A DNA stretch of 64,000 nucleotides from Brachyhypopomus gauderio (GCF_052324685.1 NC_135220.1:2945216-3009215), one strand, 5' to 3'; shown: positions 1 through 16,933, counted from the stretch's first letter. Numbers and translations: made by a program. Notes: generated by a model from the sequence alone, not told the origin.

Positions 1-1213
1 GCTAATGAGCAGCTCGTGGCCATACTTAGCAGCAACATGAAGAGGAGTATTGCCATATCGGTCTACACAGTCTATCTCCCCACCTGAGACAGACACAGAC
101 AGGAGTTGAGGAGCAATACAGAGGACCAAGAACCAGTGTGTGTGTGAGAAGGCGAAAAGCTCCATCACCATTCTGAATGAGGATCTGAGAACGGGTGAAG
201 CGTCCATGGATGGCTGCCATGTGGAGAGGGCTCTTGCCTTCTTTGCTCTTAAATGGGTATACAAAACAGAAAACACCTCCATGAGATCCTTGAAGGGGTG
301 TAGGGGGAACCCAAAGCCTTGCAGGCCAGTGGGCGCCTTCAGGGCTGCAGACAAGAGGCCCTTCGATATACAAAAGCCAGAAGGCAAAATCCACACGTCT
401 CAGACTCTGACCTGCATGTTGACATCAGCGCCGTTGTTGACAAGCAGCTCGAGACAGAGCGCTCCGTTGGTGGAGACGGCGGCCAGGTGCAGTGGCGTGT
501 AGCCACGGTGGTTGGGCTGGTTGACGTTAGCCCCGCGGTTCACCAGCTCGTTAGCCACCGCCTCCTGACCCGTGTAGCATGCTACGTGCAGCGCAGTGTT
601 GCCAAAGGCGTTGGGCTCATCAATCTGAAGAGAGGAAAAATGTGTTTGCACAGCTGTAACTATTGCTGCAACAATCAATAACAGCTTTTACAGTAATCCA
701 AGTTGTGAATCACACACATCTTTCACAAGCACTGAAAGACAGATGGTGAGAACAGTGGATAAAGATAAAGATGGAGTTAACAGCAACACTCCTCGTCACC
801 AGGATCATCATCATGTGTTATTTTGCAAATATCCAAGCCTGGCAGTAGGTACCACAAATGTTTGCACATAATTAAACGTTCCCTGTACACGTCATACATG
901 CCGTGTGACTCCCTTACATCAAAAGACAAAGGAGGAACACTCTGCATAACTGCATAACTAATGAGCATTAAAGTATACAGATTCTCTAGAGCATGTTAAA
1001 TGTAAAAGGCTTGTGTGCAGGGGTGTAAAGACTAGATAATTTAAACGAGGGCCCGCGTGGAGGTACTGACGTCGGCTCCATTGCGTAGCAGGTATTTGAC
1101 CACATCCACGTGGCCACTGGAGGCAGCGGCATGCAGAGGAGTGTAGCCTTGCTTGTCCTTACAGCTCTTATCTGAACCATGGGCCATCAAAAGCTTCACC
1201 ACCTCCAGGTGAC

Positions 1214-1257
<44 letters not shown>

Positions 1258-3560
1258 TTCCAGCATTTTCAAAAACATACACAGTAATTCTATTCTGAAA
1301 GTTCAATACACTCAATCTAAAAATACGAGGGGGCAACAAGCGGGTAAATCGGGTGTATTGGTGCATGACTGACCCAGGTAGGCTGCCCAGTGAACAGGCT
1401 GTCTCTCCTTCTTATCACTGGCACTCAGACTGGCTCCCCTGTTCAGCAGCAATTTCACCATCTAAAAGGAAAGCAAGACAACCACAAAATAAAAGCCTAC
1501 TCAAGCGGGAAGGCAAAAGGCCGTCACGAACACGAGCCGCCGGTGTCGGCCCGGGCGGTAGGGCACTCGTCCCGAGCCGCTGCGGGTCACGACCCTGCCC
1601 CTCACCTCTTGGCAGCCGCTCTGGGCGGCGTGGTGCAGCGCGGTGCGGCCCGTTCGGTCAGCCGCGTTCAGGCCGCTGATGTGGGGCAGCAGGGCTTCGG
1701 CACAGCGCGTGGACCGGTTGGCCGCCGCGATGTGCAGAGCCGTCTGCCAGAACTTGTCCCTCGCTGCGACGTCCGCGCCTTTTCGAAGCAGCAGCCCCAC
1801 CGCCCTCTGTGAAAGGACGCAGACGTCTTGATCACAAACGGGAGGATTCTGAGCCGCTGCCTTGGGCTGCAAGCCAACAATCTGGGAAAGGTCGACTGTG
1901 TTCAGAAATCATACCTCGTTCCTGGAGGCAGCTGCTCTGTGTAACGGTGTTAGCCACACATGGTCCTTCGCGTTAATGTTCGCACCTACGAACAAGAGAA
2001 ACAAGCGATGGTGAGAACAGACGGAGAGAAAGGCTACGAGTGTGTACCGCGTGCACAGAGAGAGTTTTAAAAATGACTCAACAAAGAAGCCGACTTGTGA
2101 CGATGTCTGCTGCCAAGGACACAGAACATATCAAACAAAAAAACACTAAATGGAGGTGCAGGGAGCTGTGGGTGCCCACCTGCAGTGATGAGGAGGTCCA
2201 TTATATGGACGTCCCCCAGCCACGCAGCAGCATGGAGGGGTGTGCGCCGCTCCTGGTCCTAAAAAACAACACACAGCCTTTAATCAGGAGATCTACCTCC
2301 ATCTTCCCTAATCCACCTGGGTGTGTGCACTTGAGTGACCTCTACTGGCCACACTGACTTAGACAGAATATTACAGAAAAATGGTCGAATACAGAATATG
2401 ATCTCTACCAACGATCAAATACTCCACAATCTCATACTTATTCAACCAATATTTGATCACTGCATTTTCTATATAATTCATTCTTATACCTAAAGTGAAA
2501 ACATACCAGTGCATTGACTTCATCTTTCTTGTGCAAAAACAATTGAACTTCATCTGCATTCCTATTAAATATTGCCTGGACCAGAGGAGGCTGAAGGATT
2601 CAAAAACAGTAAAGGTTAAAAGCACGCCAGAAACAGCTATTTGTAAGCAACATCATTAATGGAGTTTTACATAAGAAACTCAAACACAAAATACAACATA
2701 CTGGGTTGTTCGCACATGCATTACTAACAGTTTACAGTAATAAACCATTCTCTTCTAATCCTTGTACAGTTGTGGTTCTGACATACTGTAGTTAATAGAC
2801 TCTTGCTAGCACCTGATTGTCTAGCATAACTAGCCACATCTTGGGATTTGTTGATGAGAAAGGTTACAAGATAAGACAGTACGCCAGCAACCTGTGCACA
2901 ATGGGTGTCCTTGGTTAGAGCTATGTGTGGCTGCACTTTATATTACAACGAGCAAGCTGACCGTCGTCCTGCCATAAACCAATTCTGAAATAGAAAGTGG
3001 ATGGAATAAAAACAGGACACCTCGTTATGTCAGGTGGATAAAACCCACGAAAGCTGGGCTAACGAAAGCTGGGCTAACGTAAGCTGGGCTAACGTAAGCT
3101 GGGCTAACGTAAGCTGGGCTAACGTAAGCTGGGCTAACGTAAGCTGGGCTAACGTAAGCTGGGCTAACGTAAGCTGGGCTAACGTAAGCTGGGCTAACGT
3201 AAGCTGGGCTACTGTTAGCTGCCTGCTACCTCTAGCGATATCTGACCGGCCGTGGAGCTAAAACCGTAACGCACGGCTGGGTGTTTTGACAACTGTGGTC
3301 CTGTCGTTGCACCCAACGTTGCATTACGCGGTGATTAAACCGCATTACACGGTCAACATCACCGAGGAGGAAGGGTAAGGTCATCTTCGGCTAGCTCGCT
3401 AGCGGCCACGGCTAACACAGCAACAGCGCGCGAGCGGCCGTCGCTCGCGGCACACATCACGCGCAGCTCGTCGCCTAGTTAGCTGGTTAGCTAGGCTAAG
3501 CTAAACGGTGGCTGGCGCCTATTTTTTCCTCACCTGGTCTGAAATGTTTAAAACCCCCAT
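1..3560 (-). CDS. ankrd52: ankrd52, PP6 regulatory ankyrin repeat subunit, 5' part (exons 1-10)
   Basis: Ten minus-strand coding exons are visible: 3534-3560, 2507-2590, 2180-2258, 1915-1985, 1606-1806, 1374-1461, 1071-1213, 412-624, 169-247 and 1-83 (cut by the window edge). All have GT-AG junctions and compatible phases, giving 356 codons of a protein usually near 1,070 residues. Translation starts MGVLNISDQ then PPLVQAIF and runs into tandem ankyrin repeats ([62 protein letters not shown]). Wording such as [13 protein letters not shown] and [15 protein letters not shown] fits ANKRD52 better than ANKRD28 or ANKRD44 as I remember them. The family targets the protein phosphatase 6 holoenzyme by acting as a scaffold. 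The start is placed at 3560 because it alone gives the short 9-residue first exon used in the family. It is divergent from tmem18, 0.8 kb away. Which teleost paralogue (a or b) cannot be told. Confidence 0.93.
1216..1255. repeat. (CA)n microsatellite abutting an ankrd52 splice acceptor
   Basis: About 19 CA dinucleotides on the plus strand, so (GT)n in the ankrd52 transcript. The repeat runs directly into the acceptor AG of the exon at 1071-1213. The intron 3' end is therefore GU-repeat followed by UAG, without a conventional pyrimidine tract. Confidence 0.95.
3046..3212. repeat. 15-bp minisatellite in ankrd52 intron 1
   Basis: Eleven near-perfect head-to-tail copies of a 15-bp unit (AACGTAAGCTGGGCT on plus). 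The first two copies carry AACGAAAGC. Because 15 is divisible by 3 it opens a 75-codon frame with a repeating SWANV peptide, which is an artefact. It lies in intron 1 of ankrd52, about 320 bp downstream of its start codon. Confidence 0.95.
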
Positions 3561-3861
3561 CTGCCAGTGTCAGTCAGGACGAAACTCCGTCATCGGGATG
3601 GACGTCAAATTTGCACCGTCTCTGCCGAGTGCGCGAATGAGACTTAACGGGCGAAGCAACGCGAAGATAGCGAGACCGACACAAATTTCCGTAAAGGCTA
3701 TAATGGCTACCGGAAGTCTTCTTCCTGTTCTACTTGCGCGCCACTAGCTGGTGTGTATTAGCGCCACCTACCGGCCTGGGGAATTACGTGGGTCCCCGAG
3801 ATTAAATATATATAATATTTTCGGATTCAGTGAAGTTCATAGCTCTAGTCTAGGTCATGAT
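3561..3861. promoter_or_regulatory. Likely ankrd52 5' UTR and promoter side of the divergent ankrd52/tmem18 pair
   Basis: This is the sequence upstream of the ankrd52 start codon. On the ankrd52 side (3400-3740) it is richer in CG dinucleotides than the flanks, as expected of a CpG-type promoter. No TATA box is obvious. The exact transcription start is not readable from sequence alone. It is inferred to be regulatory from its place between two divergent first exons. Confidence 0.45.
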
Positions 3862-4151
3862 GTATGGAAGCCCATTCCCGCCACCTAAAATAAAAAAAAC
3901 AGCACATATATATATTTTTCTCATTATTAAGTAAATTGCTATCTCATTATTTCGAGATACTAAAGTCATTATTTCGAGATAGTAAGTCATTATTTCGAGA
4001 TACTAAGTCGTTATTTCGAGATATATCGAAATAATGACTTACTATAATGACTTAGTATCTCGAAATAATGAGATAGCAATTTACTTAATAATGAGAAAAA
4101 ATATATATGTGCTATTTTTTTATTATAGGTGGCGGGAATGGGCTTCCATAC
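3862..4151. mobile_element. 290-bp palindromic MITE-like element between ankrd52 and tmem18
   Basis: Nearly perfect inverted repeat. The left arm starts GTATGGAAGCCCATTCCCGC and the right arm is its reverse complement, ending CCATAC. Both arms share an AT-rich stretch with ATTATTAAGTAAATTGC, then repeated ATTATTTCGAGATA motifs meeting near 4028-4030. No transposase is encoded. This shape is typical of a foldback or MITE-type DNA transposon. The flanks share ATGAT but I cannot fix a target-site duplication with certainty. Confidence 0.8.
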
Positions 4152-4348
4152 ATAATGATGTGCCGTCTAATAATTACATGATTTTTTATTTATTTGGTTT
4201 GGGTTTATTCCTCTCATGCTTTTTTCCTGTCTTTTTTCGTCTCGTCAGTTGGGCGGAGCCAATAAAACGTGACGAATGCGGAAGATGATGTTTCTGTAGT
4301 TTACGCGAAGGTTTGCGGTCCATTTTGTACGCGTGTTATTTCATAAAA

Positions 4349-5539
4349 ATGAGCGCACAAAAACCAAAGAACATCAGCGCCGTTCCGATAGACGGGTTCA
4401 GCAATGTCCGAATCACTTCCACATGGACGTTTTTACAATCCGTAAGACGTAGCTAGTAAACTAGTGCGCACTTTCTCTGGGTTGGCCAGCTAGCAGGTTG
4501 GCCCAACACGACTAGCTGGTTGACTCATTGAGAATATACGTAGTTGTTTTAAAACACTCACTTTTTCTCTAGGGTCGTTTTGCTAACACGTATATACTAA
4601 TCAAATGTGTTTTCTCGACACAGGTGAAGTGGTCCGAGCCGTGGCTTACTGCCCTGATCGCGTTTCACGTCTTGTGTTTTGGTTTCACTGTTCTGAGTTG
4701 CAAGTACTACAGACTCCAGATCGTCCACTTTCTCATCATGGGTGAGATTGTGTGAGTGAGTGAGAGAGAGAGAGTGAGTGAGTGTGTGTGGTGTTGACCG
4801 TGTACTGCTGTCCTGCGATGCCTGCAGTAATGTTGAAGGGATTCCCGACGTTGGTGTTAACGTGAACTGTTTGTTGTTTTTTAGTTGTGATGGTCTACTG
4901 TGCAGAATATCTTAACGAAATAGCAGCCATGAACTGGAGGTAAAGGCATTTTTTTAACCTTTATAACTTAAAGATCAGTTTAATTATTTAGTTGTCAGCT
5001 GTATTATATGCATACTATGTTTTTATGTTTTAGGTCATTTTCAGAGTTTCAGTACTTCGACTCCAAAGGCATGTTCATATCGTTGGTGTATTCTGTACCT
5101 CTCTTGATCAACACTCTCATTATTGTGGTAAGATGTTTCACTTTGTGGCTGTCTTCCAAATATGAGAGAGAGCCAAGAGAGAGCCAGACCTATTTCTAAT
5201 GATTTAATAGACTGCATCGTCTGAAAATGAGACCTATGAATTCCTGTACTGATTTGTTTCTCTGTGCCCCATGGACCTCCATGATGGGGGATGCAATAGA
5301 CTATATCTGTGTTTCAGAAGCAGAAACTGCAATGAACTGCAGCATACGATGGGTGTAATATATCCAGGGTTCAAAACGTTTCTGTCTGGTTGTAATCTTA
5401 ACTGAAACAACATGGCTAAGTAATGATGGGTGTGTTCCAGTGTGTGTGGGTGAAGAGGACCTTCTCGGCCATGGCAGAGCTGAAGATAGTGAAACTGAAG
5501 AAGAGAGCAGCCAGAGACAGCTGTAAGAAAACACAGTAA
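4349..5539 (+). CDS. tmem18: tmem18, transmembrane protein 18
   Basis: Five exons: 4349-4441, 4624-4741, 4885-4939, 5034-5127 and 5441-5539 (stop TAA). They join in phase to 152 residues; human TMEM18 is 140. Conserved stretches are [35 protein letters not shown] and [12 protein letters not shown]. Hydrophobic segments lie near residues 38-57, 64-80 and 102-123. They are followed by a basic C-terminal tail ([15 protein letters not shown]) like the one reported to target the human protein to the inner nuclear membrane. The family is linked to body-mass variation in human genetics, but its biochemical role is not settled. The start is chosen as the first ATG in frame with exon 1. It is divergent from ankrd52, with a palindromic element 200 bp upstream. 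A read-through of exon 4 into its intron opens a spurious frame to 5199. Confidence 0.95.
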
Positions 5540-7164
5540 ACAGAGACCAGTGTGCCAACCCTGTGGGACTGTTACACCGCATGTCCCGCTGACGGGACCC
5601 AGGACACTGATGGGAAGCAGCAGTGCTCTTCATTCCAGGACCTGCGGGACCTCGGTGTGGTTCAGTACGCAGAGATGGTATGAAGGCGAAATGGCACCAG
5701 CTGATGATTCTGTGGTTCATCTCCCTTATTGTAGCTGTCGGTTGAACCACAAATCCAAATTGTTGCCATAAGCAACGGTTGCTGTTGGTGTAAACACCAA
5801 TGCCAACTGCCATAGGTGAGTAAAGGAGGTAAAGCTATTGTCTTATGAATCTCATGGAAATGGAGTAACTGGATAAATCACCATAACTGACTGTTTCTTA
5901 TTAATTCAAACAAATGCAATCAAAAAAACTGTTCATCAAAAATGTAAATACTAGCAGTGTTTAAATAAAGTTAATGAACTGTCTGTTTGTTTATATTTAT
6001 GTATTTGACACATTCACACATGGTCAGGGTGTCATGGTCACACTGTCTCCTTCCACAAGAGGGCGACAAATGTATATTTCAACAGCGAGTGACCTGTGTG
6101 AAGTCATAGACCACAAACTGTATTTTCTGACATACTGCTATACTGTCATACGTTTGGAGTTGCTACTGTAGAATCAATATACAATTTTAAAATGTAAAAA
6201 TAAAATCGACTAGATATATTTACTGCCTTATTTGGGGGGGGGGGGGGGGTCTACCATCAAAATTAAAAGCTGGAAATGTATCCCACAGTGGCAGGAAGTT
6301 GAATGTGTTCAGTCCTGTTGCCTAATCTTCATCTGTGCATGTACCTTTCTGTAAACCTGGCTACCCACAGCTCCAAGTTCTATCTTCAACTCCCTCTCCT
6401 GTGCCCCCTGCATGTGGTTAGACCCCTCAGATTCCATGCAAAAAAAGAAAAAAACTTTCTCATGGCCACATGGGTAGAAGAGGCTTGTTGTTAAAGTGAA
6501 TGAAATGCAGCACCGTGTGTGTGTGAGCGATTGAGGCTGGAGTTTCTTATAATCTCATGTACATGTCTGATGCTTTGTTCCCTGCTGAAGGGGGTCCTCT
6601 AGGGGCAGGGGTAGGAACTACAGGTTTATTGGATAAACCTGAACTGGAGTGTTGTAACAACGGCTGCCTGAGCAAACCTTAACAAATAAGATATTTTTAA
6701 AGACACATTACCTACACCCTTGGCTGCTCTTTGGCTACATCTCCATCACTATAGAGCAGCCTGACTGTCTCTTAGTCTCACTAAGATTAAGAGTTCTTGG
6801 CAAAACCTGTGCTGACCGTAAATCCATCCATTAAATACTTCAGAGAGCATAGCAATGTTATTAAACCTATTGAACATGAAGAAGAGTTCTCCCTCTATAT
6901 CCCTCTCAATGGCTATTCTTCCCCTTCCATCTCTCCTTCTCTTACTCTCTTGGTTTCTGTGTAATTCCAGTGTAATTTGGAATACTGAACCTCTGTAGAC
7001 CTCCCCGTCTCAAAAGTGTCAGAAGTGTTTGCATCACCTGCAAATCATTCTCCTCATAATCCTCTGGCCATTGTCTAGACCCAGGAGACCTTTGGAGACC
7101 CAAAGGATGAAGCATTTCTTACATGACTCACATGTTCCAGACTAATGATGAGTAACTTGCCAAA

Positions 7165-7211
<47 letters not shown>

Positions 7212-7981
7212 GTGCATCTTGCTTTAGAACAGGCTGAGGTAGAGATTTCTTGTATTGAAATGTCTTGTCACAACATTGGCTTTCATCCTAGTGGGAAGTT
7301 TCCAGGGTGGTCTTCTCACTGCTGTCCGTTTCCCATTAAGCACAGTGGCAGCGTCAAAATGGCAAATCCTGAGAATTGACTGTGGACTCTAAAGTAAAGT
7401 CCTGTCATGTTCTTCTGGCACTTTCTGTAGCTTTCTCTGACACTCTTTTCTCTGACACTCATGATGATGTAATTCCCATGAACCCTCAGTTCCTTTCACC
7501 ACTGTCAAATCCCATATACACAAGATCTGGTGATCTGCACAGACCTTACAAATCATCCTGTCTCTCCCTGTCTCTCTCTCACCCACCTCACGTCCACATG
7601 TGTTCCAGCTAACATGCTTTACAGTAAGTGTTTATAGATATTGATCGCTTCTACGTAGCAGTGGATGGAGGCTATCGGCCCTGTCCAACAGGCCCACACA
7701 GACTTGCTCAGGAACAACCATCTCTCCCGGACTTCCCAGCGGTGCACTTCCATATAGTCATGTGACCACACTGCCCTGTTTTCCCAGCAATAAGCATCGT
7801 ACTAGACTGATCCCAGGAGAGTAACCAGAGATACCACACACACACACGCACGTGCACACAAAGCTAATAAGCGAGAAGACCATTAGTAATTCTTCGAAAG
7901 TAGAATGTGCGCCTGCCGTGCACCGTTGATCTGGTAAGCAGACCGCAGCTCGGCTCTCCATGGCCTTGAAGCCTGCAGGGG

Positions 7982-8017
<36 letters not shown>

Positions 8018-8690
8018 TATCACGGCTTGAGTTCATCAGTAGCTGCAGCTCACACTCATTTGAGAGAAAGTGAAGTCAGCATTCAGAAGTGCTTTATACG
8101 TCTCATGCTCTAAGGCTGATGACTACAGAAAATCGAAAGAAATCTGACATCACCGCGCACTCATGAAGTCATCCCCTGTGACGGGAGCAGGCTGACGGCT
8201 TTGCTTCTGTGGAAATAGTAACTGATCACACCCACTTTCCCTAAGATCGGCTTCTAATCACTCAATTAGACTTCTGAGGATGAAGATCGATGACAGTGGT
8301 GCAGTTCCACTGAACCGGCGTGTGGCACCGACCCTCTCATGGAGGAGGGCGTCAAATGTGGGAAAGCAACGTAATGCAGAACCCTCCTGCTTCGTCACCC
8401 TACCCCAGCTGCTCTCCTATTACGCTGACTCACTTATAGGAAATCTATCGCACAGAGCCAAATGCTTCGTTTCTGTCTGCCTTCAACCCAGAAAATCCCC
8501 CCCTGTCTTCCACTAATCAGAGCTCTAAAGGCCACTAACCATTGGTAACCAACAGAGAACGATCAGGGCCTCATACCTGCCCAGACACTGCTTGTGTTAC
8601 ACTCCACCATTCAGCCTTCGTTTAAATGCTATCTAAAGACGGTTTTAGTGGGAGAGACTATATGAAACTCCATTCTGGCATTTAAAAAAA
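5540..8690. other. Intergenic, no gene seen
   Basis: Downstream of tmem18. It contains a poly-G run (6233-6250), an (AT)n microsatellite (7171-7209) and a (TG)n tract (7983-8016). The tmem18 3' UTR should occupy the first part; AATAAA-like strings occur near 5964 and 6199. Open frames here are short, with no recognisable protein family. Confidence 0.6.
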
Positions 8691-8699
8691 ACAAAATTC

Positions 8700-10331
8700 A
8701 TGAAATATATCAGCAATTTCCATCTTCCCTTCCACTTATAACTACTTAAACCCTGAACACAAAGCTTTATCTACCTTCTCTCTCACTGAACCAGATGATA
8801 TTGGTAAACTCATGACTAAATCAAATGCTTCTACCTGTCTCCTTGACCCTGCCCCAACTTTGCTTCTCAAAAAGTGTCCTCTAGCTTTAACTACCCCCCT
8901 ATCACACTTCATTAATAGGTCTCTTCTTACTGGTCATGTCCCAGGGCCCCTTAAGACAGCAATCATCACTCCCATCCTTCATCTCCACTCCCATCAGGTT
9001 CTTTGAGGCTTTTCAATCTGGATTCCGTCCATTTCACAGTACTGAGACTGCCTTGTTACGGGTACTAAACGATCTTCTCTTAGCTGTAGATGCCGGTGAA
9101 CTTAGTATTCTCCTCCTGCTCGACTTGAGCTCAGCATTTGACACAGTTAACCACAGTATTCTCATTTCCCGTCTCTCATCTCTAGGCATAACTGGCACTT
9201 CCCTATCATGGTTCAACTTGTCTCTCTCCAATAGATCACATTGTGTTTCCTCCTATTGTTCTATCACCCATGGAGTTCCGCAGGGTTCCATCCTAGGTCC
9301 ACTTCTCTTCATCATTTATATGCTACCACTTGGGAAGATAATCCATAGCCATGGCCTTAACTTCCACTGCTATGCTAATGACACACAGATTTATGTTAGC
9401 ACTAAATGCACCTTCACTCTGGCTCCATCCGCTCTCATCTTCTGCCTGTCGGATCTTAGATGCTGGATGCAATCAAACTTTCTGCAGTTAAATAAAAACA
9501 AAACCGAAGTCCTGCTTGTTGGTTATTTCAAAATTCCCAGATTTTACTCTGAACTTTGATGGTGTGGCTGTGAAATCTTCTACAGTGGTGCGCAACCTTG
9601 GGGTTCTTTTTGATTCCTCACTCAACTTTGAACCTCACATGAGGGCTTTAGTTAGAAGTTCATTTTTCCATCTGCGGAACATTGCTCGCTTGTGCCCTGT
9701 GCTGTCAGATAAAGATGCTGTAATTCTGGTCCATGCCTTCATCTCGTCTCGTTTAATTACTGCAGTGCACTTTATCTTGGCCTCCCTAAGAAGTCCATAC
9801 AGTCTCTCCAATATGTTCAGAACTCAGCTGCTCGAATCCTTACACACACTAAAAAATCGGCTCATATCACACCTATTCTCCATTAGCTTCACTGGCTACC
9901 CATCCCTCTGCGTATACAGTTTAAAATCCTGCTCCTAACATAAAAATCCCTTAATGGTCTGGCTCCAGTTTATTTAGCACAACTTCTACACCTCTATATC
10001 CCAAACTGAACACTTAGGTCCTCAGACACAGGTCTTCTGGTGGTTCGAAATACAAGCTTGTCACTGCTGGTGGGCGCTCATTGTGTGTAATGGCCCCAAA
10101 ACTGTGGAATGCCCTCCCGCAACATCTTCGCCTCTGTTCACCCTTTTTCCTCCTTTAAAACTCGCCTTTTCTCTCAGCATTTTCTCCCTTCCACCTAGTC
10201 AGTATTTTATTTTATTTTATTTTATTATTATTATTTTTCTTCTCTTCTCTCCATAGGATTTTTGTAAAGTGTCCTTGGGTATTAGAAAGGCGCTATATAA
10301 GTTTAACTTATTATTAAGTTTAACTTATTAC
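8700..10331 (+). mobile_element. Decayed L2/CR1-type LINE retrotransposon fragment
   Basis: Reverse transcriptase remnants on plus, spread over three frames by small indels: about 8812-9006, 8936-9559 and 9516-9938. Recognisable motifs are LDLSSAFDTVNH (finger/palm), THGVPQGSILGPLLF and the catalytic box, which reads YAND where an active copy has YADD. C-terminal pieces include NKNKTEVLLVG and VVRNLGVLFDSSL. The element ends with GGCGCTATATAAG followed by two direct copies of a TTTAACTTATTA-like unit, the short-repeat 3' tail typical of L2/CR1 elements rather than poly-A. It is truncated at the 5' end, with no endonuclease domain seen. It is inactive because of frameshifts and the changed catalytic residue. 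Confidence 0.88.
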
Positions 10332-15485
<5,154 letters not shown>

Positions 15486-15491
15486 AGATGC

Positions 15492-15765
15492 TATTTGCAC
15501 CCAGGTATATGCAGCAGTATGTGTTATTTGCACCCGGGTATATGCAGCAGTATGTGTTATTTGCACCCGAGTATATGCAGCAGTGTGTGCTATTTGCACC
15601 CGGGTGTACATAGCAGTGTGTGCTATTTGCACCCGGGTATATGCAGCAGTGTGTGCTATTTGCACCCGGGTGTACATAGCAGTGTGTGCTATTTGCACCC
15701 GGGTATGTGCAGCAGTGTGTGCTATTTGCACCCGGCTATACGTAGCAGTGTGTACTATTTGCACC
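15492..15765. repeat. 33-bp minisatellite
   Basis: Eight full copies and one partial copy of a 33-bp unit starting TATTTGCACCCGGGTATATG. The unit starts at 15492, 15525 and so on to 15756 with exact 33-bp spacing. Alternate copies carry GTGTACATAGCAG in place of GTATATGCAGCAG, which gives a higher-order alternation in the middle of the array. Because 33 is a multiple of 3, three frames stay open across it. Confidence 0.95.
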
Positions 15766-16074
15766 CAACATTTTGATTTATCAAAGATTAGTACTATTCT
15801 TTTGTGTTCCATTTTACTTACAAATTATTTTACAAGAAGTGAAGATACTTTTATTTGGGGTTATGGGGTAGACCTGTTTGAATTTAAACCTTTTTCTTTA
15901 CCATGCTTAGAATTTAAATAGCAATTTAATTATCCTAAGTCGCTTACCGCTAATGGCAGTAATCACATGGTAAATACTACATGTAATATACACTGCCAGT
16001 GATAATGTTAAAACAAAATGTAACACAAGTTAATATCTGTCTGTAGCACCCTGATATGTACACCACATTGTATG

Positions 16075-16393
16075 TGTCACGTTATGGTCCCCGACCCCTC
16101 CCTTTGGGCGTGTGTTTACATCGTCTGCGTCAGTGGATCTCCGTGGGTGCGGTTGCGTCCTGTGATAATTCGTCTCACCTGTGGCTCGTCTCGTAATCAC
16201 GTGGGGTTTATGTAGTTTGTCTATTTAATGTGCGTTCGCGCAGTGTCTTGTGCTCGTCGTTGTTTGAGTCTACGTGTCTCTATATGAGTGTTAAACGTGC
16301 GCTGTCTGCGCTATATGTGTAAAGACAAATAAAGTAACGTCTGTAGCGAACAGGATTCTGTGTCTCGTCCTTCACCCAGTCACCAGCGTTACA
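16075..16393 (+). mobile_element. Solo LTR (319 bp) with GTATG target-site duplication
   Basis: Starts TGTCACGTTATGG and ends CAGCGTTACA, so it has the TG...CA ends of an LTR. Flanked by the direct repeat GTATG at 16070-16074 and 16394-16398. An AATAAA lies about 65 bp before the 3' end and a TATTTAA-type box near the middle. No internal retroviral or retrotransposon genes adjoin it. A related copy lies on the opposite strand at 49185-50215. Five-bp duplications fit a Ty3/gypsy or related LTR retrotransposon; the family is not known to me. Confidence 0.85.
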
Positions 16394-16933
16394 GTATGAT
16401 GTATACAAATATTCTTCCTGCCAGTACATTATCAGCCTCTTTAATTTTATTTAATTTCACAGAATGCAGAAGACAGATTTGACTTTTTAATTCATTTTTT
16501 CTGGATGGTTTGTACATTTTTTAAAGAAATAAATTGGGGTTTTTATTATTTACATCATGTTTAAATAAATTTTAATTTTGTGCATTGGATGGTAGCCCTC
16601 TTCACTCCATAATCTCAGTGCTCTCTGGAATTCCTCACAACTGTCGAAGGAGTATCCTTCACAAATGTTCTTTAGCTTTTCTTCCTTCTTGGGAGAAAAC
16701 ACAAATATTAGCTTATATAAAATAGTCATTACATTATATGTCTGGCATATTGACTCTGTCATGCAAAAACCTTAATTCAAAAGGACTGTACATCTTTTGT
16801 TATACACATTCATGTACTTTGTGTGTACTGAAACAACACAAAAATAGAGAACAAAAAGACAAAATTATATAATTTTACACAAAACTCAAAAAATAGACTG
16901 GACAAAATTGTTTTTGTAAGATAGCAATGCAAC

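Noticed and set aside
5008-5199. 63-codon frame inside tmem18
   Set aside because: It is exon 4 read through into the following intron; the true exon ends at 5127 with a GT donor.
5301-5813. 170-codon minus-strand frame antisense to tmem18 exon 5
   Set aside because: It has no recognisable domain and overlaps the conserved last exon of tmem18 on the other strand.
8936-9559. 207-codon frame as a functional reverse transcriptase gene
   Set aside because: It is only the middle of a frameshifted LINE with a mutated catalytic box.
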